The notes under the pieces are model-generated. The model searched no databases and was not told where the DNA came from. It saw nothing but the letters and a program-made list of their open reading frames with translations. The position numbers and the translations under genes are program-made. Below, in pieces: positions 5,782 through 13,021 of a stretch of DNA of 15,039 nt. This DNA is from Desulfovibrio sp. Its GTDB lineage: Bacteria; Desulfobacterota; Desulfovibrionia; Desulfovibrionales; Desulfovibrionaceae. The stretch is from the NCBI GenBank assembly GCA_031282465.1, contig JAITDR010000072.1, positions 1-15,039 on the forward strand, in the 5' to 3' direction. Position 1 is the stretch's first letter. Every line of letters begins with the position of its first letter.

Positions 5782-7206
5782 CTAAAAGTATTTTTTCCTT
5801 TTGGATGAAGCGGCTATCCCCAGGGCGGTGCGGTACTTTGCCACTGTGCGGCGGGCGATGTTCACGTTAAGTTCTCCTTTAAGAAGTTCGCCGAGTTGTT
5901 CATCGCTCAGGGGCTCTTGCGGGTCTTCAGCGGTAATACACTGTTTCAGCAACGCTTTCACGCTTTCCGAGCCGACGTCGCTGCCGTTGTCCACAGAAAG
6001 CGCGCTGTTGAAGAAAAATTTCAATTCATAGATACCGAAAGGCGTTGCCGCGTATTTGTTGGATGTAATGCGGCTGACCGTGGATTCGTGCATGTTGATG
6101 TCTTCGGCAATATCTTTGAGAATCAAGGGCTTCAGGAACGCGACGCCGTTCATGAAAAAATCTTTCTGGAAGCGGACTATGCTTTCCATGACCTTGTACA
6201 GCGTTCTCTGGCGTTGATGGAGACTTTTGATGAGCCAGGAAGCCGCGCGCATTTTTTCCTGAAAATATTCCTTATCGGCGTCTTTTGCGGCCTGCAGGCC
6301 GGTTTCGTACAACGACGAGAGCTGAAGTTTAGGCAGGTCGTCTTCGTTCAGGACAATCATGAAGCCGTCATCCATACGGTACACATAGACATCAGGAGAG
6401 ACATACGCCGGCTCTCCCCCGCCGAAGCCTGCTCCGGGCATGGGGTCCAGGCTGCGGATGATGTCCAGATACTCCTTCAGGTCTTCCGGGGTGAGCTTGA
6501 ACTTGCGCAACAGGGGCTTATAGCGTCTCGCCTCCAGGTCTCCGAGGTGTTCCGTGACCAGCGCAAGCAAAATGGGGTCGCGTTGGTAATTCAAAACTTC
6601 AAGCTGGACGGTCAGACATTCCTGCGGCGTGCGCGCAGCGACGCCCACGGGGTCGAAACGCTGTATAATCTTCAATACTCTTTCCACCGAGGCCGTATCC
6701 GTTCCCGCGAGGGCAGCCAGATCCTCTGCCGAAGTCTGCAGGTATCCGGATGAACTCAAGTTGCCGATTATTGTTTCACCGATGCTTTTTTCCTGCTCCG
6801 AAAGCTTGGAAAGGTGCAACTGCCAGCCGAGGTGGCCTTCCAACGTCGGCTTGCTTGAAAAGCGGCTTTCAAAGCCTGCGCCGTCTTCGGGGCTTTCGAA
6901 CTCGCGAACCGAAGATTGTCGTGAAGTACTTGAAAATTCGCCGAGATAATCTTCCCAGTCCGCATTGCGCGCCGCCTCGACGGTATAGGCGTCGCGGTCT
7001 TCCTCCCGCTCGGCGCGTCGTTCCTCCACGGGTTGAGGCGTTTCTTCAAGTGATTCTTCAAGAAAGGGGTTTTCCTGCAGCTCCTGCTGTACGGTTTCCA
7101 GCAATTCCAAGTGGGAGAGCTGCAACAGCTTGATGGCCTGCTGCAGTTGAGGCGTCATGATCAACTGCTGCGTCAGTTTAAGCTGTTGTCTCAGTTCGAG
7201 GCCCAT
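5782..7206 (-). CDS. rpoN: RNA polymerase sigma-54 factor
   Basis: Sigma-54 directs RNA polymerase to -24/-12 promoters that open only with an AAA+ activator. The 474-residue protein (E. coli 477) is complete. Region I, rich in Gln and Leu, spans about residues 1-50 (LRQQLKLTQQLIMTPQLQQA). An acidic region II covers about 50-100. The core-binding domain follows, then the helix-turn-helix near 365-390 (INMHESTVSRITSNKYAATP). The RpoN box ARRTVAKYR sits at 451-459 and contacts the -24 element. An AAGGA Shine-Dalgarno sequence precedes ATG 7206. The gene leads an rpoN-hpf-rapZ unit transcribed toward lptB, opposite to the usual arrangement. A -24/-12 type site lies about 55 bp upstream of the start codon, suggesting self-regulation. 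Confidence 0.98.
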   Translation of the reverse strand: MGLELRQQLKLTQQLIMTPQLQQAIKLLQLSHLELLETVQQELQENPFLEESLEETPQPVEERRAEREEDRDAYTVEAARNADWEDYLGEFSSTSRQSSVREFESPEDGAGFESRFSSKPTLEGHLGWQLHLSKLSEQEKSIGETIIGNLSSSGYLQTSAEDLAALAGTDTASVERVLKIIQRFDPVGVAARTPQECLTVQLEVLNYQRDPILLALVTEHLGDLEARRYKPLLRKFKLTPEDLKEYLDIIRSLDPMPGAGFGGGEPAYVSPDVYVYRMDDGFMIVLNEDDLPKLQLSSLYETGLQAAKDADKEYFQEKMRAASWLIKSLHQRQRTLYKVMESIVRFQKDFFMNGVAFLKPLILKDIAEDINMHESTVSRITSNKYAATPFGIYELKFFFNSALSVDNGSDVGSESVKALLKQCITAEDPQEPLSDEQLGELLKGELNVNIARRTVAKYRTALGIAASSKRKKYF

Positions 7207-7260
7207 GAAACGTCCTTGGAAGTCTGTCTGCCCGAGAGTATGCCATGCTGCCGGCTTTTA

Positions 7261-7276
7261 TGCAAGTGTCGTGCCG
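7261..7276 (-). promoter_or_regulatory. Candidate sigma-54 (-24/-12) promoter of rpoN
   Basis: The minus strand reads CGGCACG-ACAC-TTGCA. The sigma-54 consensus is TGGCACG-N4-TTGCA or TTGCT, so only the first base differs, and the invariant GG and GC are 10 bases apart as required. Transcription would begin near 7250, leaving a leader of about 44 bases before the rpoN ATG at 7206. A weaker sigma-70 reading overlaps it: TTGCAT (7260-7265), 17-base spacer, CATACT (7237-7242). The site is seen directly; its use is inferred. Confidence 0.6.
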
Positions 7277-7302
7277 GATTTTCGTTATCTGTGGGTTTTT
7301 TC

Positions 7303-7314
7303 CGAAAATTTTCG
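7303..7314. promoter_or_regulatory. 12-bp perfect palindrome upstream of rpoN
   Basis: CGAAAATTTTCG is a perfect palindrome lying between the rlmD stop (7324) and the -24 element of the rpoN promoter. On the minus strand it is followed by GGAAAAAACCC, with no U-run. It could be an operator, or a weak end signal for the rlmD message; the sequence does not decide. Confidence 0.35.
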
Positions 7315-7323
7315 CAGCGGGCT

Positions 7324-8907
7324 TCAGATCATGCGCCGTTCCATAATCAGCAGGTTTTCCACATGCGGGGTATAGGGAAACATATCCGCAGGGAAACTTT
7401 TCACTGCGCGCCAGACCGGTGACAGGAGGGCGACATCCCTGGCCTGGCGGGGTGCGTCGCATGACAAGTAGAGCAGGCGCTCGGCCGGGACCTCAAGCAG
7501 CAGTTCAATCACGTCGGCGCTCAGACCCGCACGCGGGGGGTCGACGACGATAAGCTGCGGAATCGGCAGACCGCGCATACGTTCGGGGCAGGGACTGCCT
7601 TGGTGGAAAAAACACTGTTCAAAGCCCGCCGCGACCGCGTTTTCCCGGGCCGCGGCAACAGCGCCGGCGGACAGTTCCACGCCGTGCACTGCGCGGGCCG
7701 CCCCGGCAAGGCACAGAGCTATACAGCCTACCCCGGAATACAAATCCCAGACCGTTTGCGTCCCTGCCGGTCCGGCCGCTTCAGCCGCAAGCGCGAACAA
7801 TGCACGGGCACACAGCGTATTGGTCTGCAGAAAAGCGTCATACGGGGCTTTGACCGTGATGTTCCCGTATTGCTCCAGGCGATGCTCCGAACCCGTCGCA
7901 TACACCTTTCTTTCACCTTCGGCGACATCGGAAAGACGGGCACGTTCGCTGTGGATGAACCCCGTCAGACCGAAACGCTCCGTAAGTTCCTTACCAAGTA
8001 TCCGGACTTTTTCCGAACGGCTCAAGCCGGTTTCATGCCCGTTTCCGTGAGGGTCGCATCCGGCGTCCGCCGGACCTCTCTCGCCGCGTACCGTATGCTC
8101 CGGGCCGCTTATAATCTCCACAAGGAGCTGCCGTCTGCCTGCAGGGGCATACTCGGGAGTGTGTACAACCAGACTGCGCAGGTAGCCTCGGGAGCCGGCG
8201 GATCGGGCGTGTTTTGTGCCGTACGGCTTGCGGGCTGTTTTTCGTCGGATGCCTTCCCCGCCTTCCCAAGCCGGCAGGCCGAGGTTGTGCGCCCGCGCGC
8301 GCACGTAAGCCGACAGGCGCATAACCACTGTGTCCTGCGCCGCGCAGGCGGTCACGGGCACAACAGTCTTGCTGCCGCCGACGCGCAGGCCGAGCGCAAG
8401 TCCGCCTGCCGAACCTGCTCCGTACGCCGGGGCAAAGGCATACGCCATTTTACTGCGCCAGGCGCGACGTTTTGGAGACGGCAGGAGTTCGGCCACATCC
8501 GGGTTTTCAGTCCTGCCGATGCGCGTCAAGACGCTGCGCACATGTTCCCGCTTCCAGGCCAAGGCGGCTTCATAGGCAAAATGTTGCAGGGCGCAGGCGC
8601 CGCATTTTCCGGCATGGGGACAGAAGGGAGCGGCACTGTGGGGCGAGGCCGCGAGGGTTTCCACAACGGAGGCGTACAGGATGTTTTTTGCGGCACTGCG
8701 TATTGCGGCCGTGACTATAGCACCGGGCAATCCGCCGTCCAGAAAGACCACCCTGCCCTCGTGCCTGGCTATTCCTGTGCCGTTTACGGAGAGATCCGAA
8801 ACCGCCAACGGACCGATGATGTCGCTTTTTTCGCGGCCGGGGGAGAAAACAGTATTCAAGCCTCTACAGCCACCGGAACCAGTCGCGCCATGATCCTTCA
8901 CGCTCAC
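7324..8907 (-). CDS. rlmD: 23S rRNA (uracil-C5)-methyltransferase, RlmD/RumA family
   Basis: The enzyme transfers methyl from SAM to C5 of a uridine, in RlmD itself U1939 of 23S rRNA. An N-terminal TRAM-like RNA-binding domain (about 28-85: [21 protein letters not shown]) is followed by a [4Fe-4S] cysteine set C96, C102, C105 and C188. The SAM motif is DLYSGVG (388-394), then VVDPPRAGL (454-462), the catalytic Cys483 in [11 protein letters not shown], and Glu517 in HVENLL. At 527 residues it is about 90 longer than E. coli RlmD; part of the excess is a basic insert near 214-245. The GTG start at 8907 overlaps bamD by 44 bp and has no clear Shine-Dalgarno sequence; GTG 8901 or TTG 8859 are alternatives. 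RlmCD or RlmC specificity cannot be excluded. Confidence 0.88.
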   Translation of the reverse strand: MSVKDHGATGSGGCRGLNTVFSPGREKSDIIGPLAVSDLSVNGTGIARHEGRVVFLDGGLPGAIVTAAIRSAAKNILYASVVETLAASPHSAAPFCPHAGKCGACALQHFAYEAALAWKREHVRSVLTRIGRTENPDVAELLPSPKRRAWRSKMAYAFAPAYGAGSAGGLALGLRVGGSKTVVPVTACAAQDTVVMRLSAYVRARAHNLGLPAWEGGEGIRRKTARKPYGTKHARSAGSRGYLRSLVVHTPEYAPAGRRQLLVEIISGPEHTVRGERGPADAGCDPHGNGHETGLSRSEKVRILGKELTERFGLTGFIHSERARLSDVAEGERKVYATGSEHRLEQYGNITVKAPYDAFLQTNTLCARALFALAAEAAGPAGTQTVWDLYSGVGCIALCLAGAARAVHGVELSAGAVAAARENAVAAGFEQCFFHQGSPCPERMRGLPIPQLIVVDPPRAGLSADVIELLLEVPAERLLYLSCDAPRQARDVALLSPVWRAVKSFPADMFPYTPHVENLLIMERRMI

Positions 8908-9595
8908 GGCGCGTTTCTTCGGATTGTTGCCGGCTGTTCAGAATAAAGGCGGCGGCGGCTTTTTCCTTGGCATGTTCATAGAGGTCCGGCACGTCCGCAA
9001 AGTTGTCCACAATGGTATTGTATCTGGCCAGAGCGGAAGCGTAACGCCCCATGCGGAAATAAAAATCAGCGTAAAAAAGCTCGTGTTCCGCCAATATTTT
9101 CCTGCATTCCTTCATTTTATCCACAGCCGCTTCGGCGTATTCCGTGCCGGGATAACTTTCGATCAGGCGCTGAAAATACGAATAGGCTTCTTCAATCTGA
9201 TCCGCAGGTCTGTCTATGGATGGATAGCCGTTGATATCGGCCATGCCGATGTGATACAGAACATAGGGGATGGCCCTGTGACGCGGGTGCAGGGCCTCGA
9301 ACTCCTTGTAGGCGTCCACGGCCTGCATCCACTCTTCATCCAGAAAATAGCAATCAGCCAAGGAAAGTTCGGCTTCAACGGCGTACGGGCTGAACGGGTA
9401 ATTATCCTTTAACTTGGAAAAATACCCACTGGCCGCAATGTAATTTTTCTCGCGCACCGCATCATTGCCCGCTTCAAAAAGTTCTTGGGCGGTATCTTCG
9501 CTCGGAGGCAGATAAAACCAGTCGATGATGCCGCAAGCGGAAAAAAAGACGCTTGCCGCACAAACGGCGACCATGTGCAGTAGTTTAGCGCGCAT
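8864..9595 (-). CDS. bamD: Outer membrane protein assembly factor BamD (lipoprotein)
   Basis: BamD is the essential lipoprotein of the BAM complex that folds beta-barrels into the outer membrane. From ATG 9595 the product has 243 residues (E. coli 245). It opens with a lipoprotein signal peptide [12 protein letters not shown]..., lipobox FSAC with Cys21, followed by G rather than D, which fits outer-membrane sorting. TPR repeats follow: [20 protein letters not shown], then [38 protein letters not shown] and [11 protein letters not shown]. The frame is open to ATG 9625, but that would put ten polar residues ahead of the signal peptide; ATG 9595 has GGAACAAGG upstream and overlaps trxB by 11 bp. 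It lies between trxB and rlmD in one minus-strand transcription unit. Confidence 0.92.
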   Translation of the reverse strand: MRAKLLHMVAVCAASVFFSACGIIDWFYLPPSEDTAQELFEAGNDAVREKNYIAASGYFSKLKDNYPFSPYAVEAELSLADCYFLDEEWMQAVDAYKEFEALHPRHRAIPYVLYHIGMADINGYPSIDRPADQIEEAYSYFQRLIESYPGTEYAEAAVDKMKECRKILAEHELFYADFYFRMGRYASALARYNTIVDNFADVPDLYEHAKEKAAAAFILNSRQQSEETRREREGSWRDWFRWL

Positions 9596-10514
9596 TGCCT
9601 TGTTCCAGGTAGCTGTTGGCCGCATTCGCGGCTGTCGCCCCGTCGCCCACCGCCGTCACCACCTGCCGGCACAACTTTGAGCGTATATCGCCGGCGGCGA
9701 ACACGCCGGGGACAGAGGAGCGCATTTCGCCGTCCGTGACGATGAAGCCTTTCTCGTCCCGCGCAATTTCCGCAGGAAGCTCGGGCAGGACGGGTTCAAA
9801 GCCGATAAAAATGAACAGACCTTCCACGGGCAGAAATTCCTCGGTACCCGCAGGCAGGCGTTTCAACGTGACGCCTTCAAGTTTGTCGGTGCCGTGCAGC
9901 GCCGTTACGACGCTGTTGTATTCCATGACGACGTTGTCCGTGGTCTTTATCTTGTCCACATACACAGGGGCGGCCCGGAAGGTGTCGCGGCGGTGAATGA
10001 GGTGCAGTTCGGCAACGGTTTTCGTCAAATGCAACGATTCCTCCAGCGCCGAATTGCCGCCGCCGACCACACCCACCTTGCGGCCGCGGAAAAAATGGCC
10101 GTCGCACATGGCGCAATGCGAAAGGCCCTTGCCGAGCAGCTTGTCCTCACCGGGAAGACCCAGCCTGCGATAGCCGACGCCGCAGCAAAGAATCACACAG
10201 TCCGCTTCCAGCCTTTCCCCGTCAACTGTGAGGACCTTGTATTTGTCCTCCAGGCGCAACGCCGTGACCTCGGCGTGGACATGTGTCAGATTGGCGTAGG
10301 GTTGGAGCTGATACGATAGTGAATCCGCAAGCTTATACCCTTTGACGCCTTCCGGAAAGCCGGGATAGTTTTCCACCTCAAAGGTTGTCAGCAACAGGCC
10401 CCCCGGCGCCGACTTCTCCAACAGGACGGTCTTCAGGCCGAATCTGGCCAGATAAAGGGCGGCGGCAATGCCTGCCGGGCCGGCTCCGACGACTGCTGCG
10501 TCACAGCGTGTCAT
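9585..10514 (-). CDS. trxB: Thioredoxin reductase (NADPH, FAD)
   Basis: A flavoprotein that passes electrons from NADPH to thioredoxin in the cytosol. Its 309 residues fit the low-molecular-weight class. The FAD motif is GAGPAG (10-15), the redox pair Cys134/Cys137 lies in CAMCDG (usually CATCDG), the NADPH fold is GGGNSA (151-156), and the C-terminal FAD motif is [15 protein letters not shown] (174-180) keeps the arginines that select NADPH in E. coli. The start overlaps the trxA stop by 4 bp (ATGA), so the two are translationally coupled and supply a matched pair. Confidence 0.96.
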   Translation of the reverse strand: MTRCDAAVVGAGPAGIAAALYLARFGLKTVLLEKSAPGGLLLTTFEVENYPGFPEGVKGYKLADSLSYQLQPYANLTHVHAEVTALRLEDKYKVLTVDGERLEADCVILCCGVGYRRLGLPGEDKLLGKGLSHCAMCDGHFFRGRKVGVVGGGNSALEESLHLTKTVAELHLIHRRDTFRAAPVYVDKIKTTDNVVMEYNSVVTALHGTDKLEGVTLKRLPAGTEEFLPVEGLFIFIGFEPVLPELPAEIARDEKGFIVTDGEMRSSVPGVFAAGDIRSKLCRQVVTAVGDGATAANAANSYLEQGNAR

Positions 10515-10837
10515 CCGGCAAGACCCTTCTGCTCGATAAGGTCCTTCAGGTTGTTCTTGGAAACGGCCCCCACAACCTGTTCTACGACCTGCCCGTTCCT
10601 GAAAAGCATCATGGTCGGGATGGAGCGGATATTGTAATTGCCGGCGGTAGCCGGATTATCGTCCACGTTCATTTTCAATACGGCCACCCTGCCCTCGTAT
10701 TCCCTGCCGAGATCCTCAATGACCGGGCCGACGGCACGACAGGGTCCGCACCAGGGCGCCCAGAAGTCGACAAGAACAGGTATCGGCGAATTGAGCACTT
10801 CTTTTTCAAATTCGTTGTCCGTAACAGCCTTGGCCAT
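10511..10837 (-). CDS. trxA: Thioredoxin
   Basis: A 108-residue general disulfide reductase with the classical active site WCGPC (Cys30, Cys33). Other family marks are LVDFWAPWC, the buried Asp24, KMNVDDNP and the cis-proline stretch RSIPTMMLF. I took ATG 10837 because it gives the standard thioredoxin length and has GGAGG four bases upstream; the frame is open 36 codons further, but that extension overlaps the promoter and matches nothing. It is the first gene of the trxA-trxB-bamD-rlmD unit, behind a strong promoter about 80 bp upstream. Confidence 0.97.
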   Translation of the reverse strand: MAKAVTDNEFEKEVLNSPIPVLVDFWAPWCGPCRAVGPVIEDLGREYEGRVAVLKMNVDDNPATAGNYNIRSIPTMMLFRNGQVVEQVVGAVSKNNLKDLIEQKGLAG

Positions 10838-10916
10838 AATGCCTCCGTATCGCCCGGGATGCGCGTTGCCGTGTGTTCGCAGCCTGCCGAAAACTTTCAG
10901 CTTGAAAAAGTGCTTG

Positions 10917-10945
10917 AAAATAGTCCGCACCTGCTGCGCTGTCAA
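10917..10945 (-). promoter_or_regulatory. Sigma-70-type promoter of the trxA operon
   Basis: The minus strand has TTGACA (10940-10945), a spacer of exactly 17 bases and TATTTT (10917-10922). The -35 is a perfect match and the -10 matches four of six positions. Transcription should start near 10910, giving a leader of about 70 bases. Two direct copies of CTTGAAAA on the plus strand (10901-10908 and 10913-10920) overlap the -10 and start region. Confidence 0.75.
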
Positions 10946-10955
10946 CAGCCTAATT

Positions 10956-10983
10956 CAAGGATGCGTACCGTTGCGCATTTTTG
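10956..10983. promoter_or_regulatory. Dyad between the divergent trxA and atp promoters
   Basis: CAAGGATGCG and CGCATTTTTG can pair over 10 positions (two G-T) around an 8-base loop. It sits just upstream of the trxA -35 and about 40 bp upstream of the atp -35. Nothing transcribes into it in the direction of its T-run from within this window, so an operator or structural role is more likely than a terminator. Weak evidence. Confidence 0.3.
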
Positions 10984-11024
10984 TCCTAACCACGCCTTTT
11001 TTCAACCTATCGTTTTGGCGGCGC

Positions 11025-11054
11025 TTGACCGGCCCTCTGCTCTTCTGCTAGCGT
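11025..11054 (+). promoter_or_regulatory. Candidate promoter of the F0 ATP synthase genes
   Basis: TTGACC (11025-11030) matches five of six -35 positions. With an 18-base spacer the -10 would be TAGCGT (11049-11054), preceded by TGC, a poor but extended-type match. It lies about 70 bp ahead of the first atp gene, in the only sizeable gap upstream of it. I looked for a Rex-type operator (TTGTGA and TCACAA arms) here and saw none. Confidence 0.45.
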
Positions 11055-11125
11055 TTACAGCGATACGACGGCGAAAATGAAAAAAGGCGGTTTCTTTCAG
11101 CGACCGCGTTCAAGGATTATCGCGC

Positions 11126-11389
11126 ATGCGCCTTTCCGAAATATTCGCGGGAGCGGACAGACGTTTTCTGGACGACCTGTCCAGAGCGGGAACCGTCGGC
11201 CTGCACATGGTCAGCGGCATCATCGTCGGCACGGCCATAGGGTACGGCCTGGACGTCTGGCTCGACAGTTTTCCCTGGTGCAGCGGGATTTTTATGCTTC
11301 TCGGTATTGTGTCCGGCTTCAGAAACGTGTATCTTGACGCAAAAAAGTTGACTGCGAACCGGCAAAAAGATGAAACGGAACGGAAATGA
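11126..11389 (+). CDS. atpZ: AtpZ/AtpI-family F0F1-associated small membrane protein
   Basis: An 87-residue protein with two membrane segments, at about residues 23-46 (GTVGLHMVSGIIVGTAIGYG) and 51-69 (WCSGIFMLLGIVSGFRN), and a charged C-terminal tail. The pattern of glycines in the first helix, Asp-Pro near the loop and G-x3-G-F-x-N in the second is that of the small proteins encoded at the front of F0F1 clusters, which have been linked to Mg2+/Ca2+ handling or assembly. AAGGA lies 9 bases before ATG 11126. It overlaps the next gene by 4 bp (ATGA). The family is fairly clear; the role is not. Confidence 0.82.
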   Translation: MRLSEIFAGADRRFLDDLSRAGTVGLHMVSGIIVGTAIGYGLDVWLDSFPWCSGIFMLLGIVSGFRNVYLDAKKLTANRQKDETERK

Positions 11390-11838
11390 TCTCCCTCCCG
11401 CACATGTATAGCGGACTGCGCGGCGGCGTTGAACGCCGCCTTGCGCTTTCCGGTTTTGTTTCGCCTGCTTTGCGCAGCATCCTGGGCTCCTTGGTCCTTG
11501 CTGCAGGCGCGGCCTGTTCGGCCGGGGCCGCTCTGTTTGCCTGGAGCCCGGCACCGTTGGCTTTCGGCGCAGGGGCGGCAATCTCCGTCTTCAATTTTCT
11601 GCTCAGCGCGCGTTTTGTCCAGGCGCACATGACCGAGCGTTTTACCGTAGCGTTGTATCTCAGGCTCTTTTTCGGTTTCTGCGCCCGGCTCGTCCTGACA
11701 GGGGTCGCGCTGTATCTGCTTCTGATTCCCTGCGGGCTGCCGACTGTCCCTCTGCTCACGGGGCTCGGCTCTACGGTCGCAGGCATAGTCGTGTGGAGCC
11801 TGACGAAAATGTCGGGGCAATCTTTCAAGGAGGCCTGA
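11386..11838 (+). CDS. atpI: ATP synthase subunit I (AtpI)
   Basis: A 150-residue hydrophobic protein with four likely membrane segments (about residues 31-51, 53-76, 91-112 and 115-140), placed directly before atpB. That position, size and topology are those of AtpI, a chaperone-like factor for assembling the c-ring. The sequence [19 protein letters not shown] in the second helix is typical of the family, which is otherwise poorly conserved. It starts in an ATGA overlap with the gene before it; ATG 11404 is an alternative. An AAGGAGG Shine-Dalgarno sequence for atpB overlaps its 3' end. Confidence 0.82.
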   Translation: MISLPHMYSGLRGGVERRLALSGFVSPALRSILGSLVLAAGAACSAGAALFAWSPAPLAFGAGAAISVFNFLLSARFVQAHMTERFTVALYLRLFFGFCARLVLTGVALYLLLIPCGLPTVPLLTGLGSTVAGIVVWSLTKMSGQSFKEA

Positions 11839-11842
11839 AGCC

Positions 11843-12508
11843 ATGGAACACCCGGTCATACTCTCCGCCCTGTTCGGCGTTCCCGAAGAGTACAAGCATG
11901 TTTTTTATACATGGTTGGCGATGGTCGTGCTTTTTGCCGTCGGCTTCCTGTTGCGCGGCAGGATGAAACTCGTACCCACGGGCTTGCAGAATTTCATGGA
12001 AGTCGTGATCGGCGGACTTGAAGACTTCACGGTCGCTACGGTAGGCGAAAAAGGCAGAAAAATCTTCCCTCTGCTCTGCGGCATTTTTCTTTTTATCCTG
12101 ACACAGAATCTGCTCGGGCTCCTGCCCTTCTGCGATGCCCCGACGGCCAACGTCAATACCAACGCGGCCATGGCGCTGTTTGTTTTCATCTATTACAACT
12201 ATGTCGGCCTACGTTCCTGGGGACCGAAATATATCAAACACTTCATGGGACCCATGCCCGTGCTGGCGCCGCTGATGCTGCCGATTGAGGTAGTAAGTCA
12301 CTGTGCACGGCCGCTTTCACTGACGTTGCGTCTGTTCGGCAACATTCGGGGTGAAGAGATCGTGCTTCTGCTCTTTTTCTCCATGGCTCCCCTGGTGTCG
12401 ACGCTGCCCTCCTATTTTCTGTTTCTGCTTGCCAAGTGCCTTCAGGCGTTCATTTTTTACATGCTGACTATGATTTATCTGCAGGGCGCTATGGAACACG
12501 CCCATTGA
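11843..12508 (+). CDS. atpB: F0 ATP synthase subunit a
   Basis: Subunit a forms the ion half-channels beside the c-ring. The 221-residue protein has five or six hydrophobic segments and the signature [14 protein letters not shown], where Arg163 corresponds to the essential Arg210 of E. coli. Other marks are the first cytosolic loop [12 protein letters not shown], the segment [15 protein letters not shown] and Gln201 in the last helix, equivalent to the conserved Gln252 region. At 221 residues it is shorter than the 271 of E. coli, as common outside enterobacteria. AAGGAGG lies 9 bases before the ATG. An 83-bp gap with a small dyad (GGTCG-CAA-CGACC) separates it from atpE; a longer leader there often goes with the higher expression that the c-subunit needs. 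Confidence 0.96.
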   Translation: MEHPVILSALFGVPEEYKHVFYTWLAMVVLFAVGFLLRGRMKLVPTGLQNFMEVVIGGLEDFTVATVGEKGRKIFPLLCGIFLFILTQNLLGLLPFCDAPTANVNTNAAMALFVFIYYNYVGLRSWGPKYIKHFMGPMPVLAPLMLPIEVVSHCARPLSLTLRLFGNIRGEEIVLLLFFSMAPLVSTLPSYFLFLLAKCLQAFIFYMLTMIYLQGAMEHAH

Positions 12509-12591
12509 AGGGTACGGATTTTCCCGTCCGCTTCACTGTACCGCGGGAACGGTCGCAACGACCACAATCATATAACTCAAGGAGTTGTTAC

Positions 12592-12942
12592 ATGCGCAAA
12601 GTTTTCACCTTTTGCCTCGGCCTTGCCGCCCTGCCGCTTCTGTGCGGGATAGCTTCCGCGGCAGAAAGTCAGGCCGCGGTCCGCTATATGGACAGCGGCG
12701 CGGTGGGTCTCAGCTATCTTGCCGCCGCCATAGGCATGGCCGTGGCTGCTGCCGGTTGCGGCATCGGCCAGGGGCTCGGGCTCAAAGCCGCTTGTGAAGG
12801 CACGGCACGCAATCCGGAAGCCGGCGGCAAACTGATGGTCACTTTGATACTCGGCCTCGCGTTCATAGAATCGCTGGCCATTTATGCATTGGTGGTCAAC
12901 ATGATCCTGCTGTTTGTCAACCCCTTGTCAAAAGCCCTGTAA
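12592..12942 (+). CDS. atpE: F0 ATP synthase subunit c with N-terminal signal peptide
   Basis: The 116-residue product forms the rotating c-ring. Its first 23 residues ([20 protein letters not shown], then ASA) look like a cleavable signal peptide, leaving a mature protein of about 93. Two membrane hairpin helices follow, at about 36-66 and 80-108, with the polar loop ARNPEAGGK. The ion-binding carboxylate is Glu93 in FIESLAIY. Gln60 in GIGQG, Ser94 and Tyr98 occupy the places of Na+ ligands Gln32, Ser66 and Tyr70 of the Ilyobacter c-ring, while Thr67 is replaced by Leu. ATG 12592 has AAGGAG 7 bases upstream; the frame is open further back, but those codons overlap atpB. The F1 genes are not next to it. 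Confidence 0.96.
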   Translation: MRKVFTFCLGLAALPLLCGIASAAESQAAVRYMDSGAVGLSYLAAAIGMAVAAAGCGIGQGLGLKAACEGTARNPEAGGKLMVTLILGLAFIESLAIYALVVNMILLFVNPLSKAL

Positions 12943-12978
12943 ATGAAAACCGCGCCGCTTGAGGCGCAGTGCCGGAAA

Positions 12979-13012
12979 CCGAAGGCTGCGCTTTCTTCCG
13001 CGCGGCCTTCGG
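12979..13012 (+). promoter_or_regulatory. Strong hairpin between atpE and rex
   Basis: CCGAAGGC-TGCGC pairs with GCGCG-GCCTTCGG around the loop TTTCTTCC: 13 pairs with one G-T. It ends 9 bases before the rex ATG and no U-run follows. It may limit readthrough from the abundant atpE message into rex, protect the atpE 3' end, or mask the rex ribosome site. Structure is seen; role is inferred. Confidence 0.65.
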
Positions 13013-13021
13013 ATAACCACC

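Noticed and set aside
5896..6753. 285-residue open frame on the plus strand opposite rpoN
   Set aside because: Antisense to a complete, well-conserved sigma-54 gene; no recognisable domain and no plausible ribosome site.
7600..8946. 448-residue open frame on the plus strand opposite rlmD
   Set aside because: It is fully antisense to a gene with clear motifs, reads as Arg/Gly-rich text without domain features, and arises easily opposite high-GC coding DNA.
9596..9625. Upstream ATG for bamD at 9625
   Set aside because: It would place ten residues ahead of a well-formed lipoprotein signal peptide; ATG 9595 has a better ribosome site.
10990..11125. Rex operator in the atp promoter region
   Set aside because: No pair of TTGTGA and TCACAA-like arms is present at the expected spacing.
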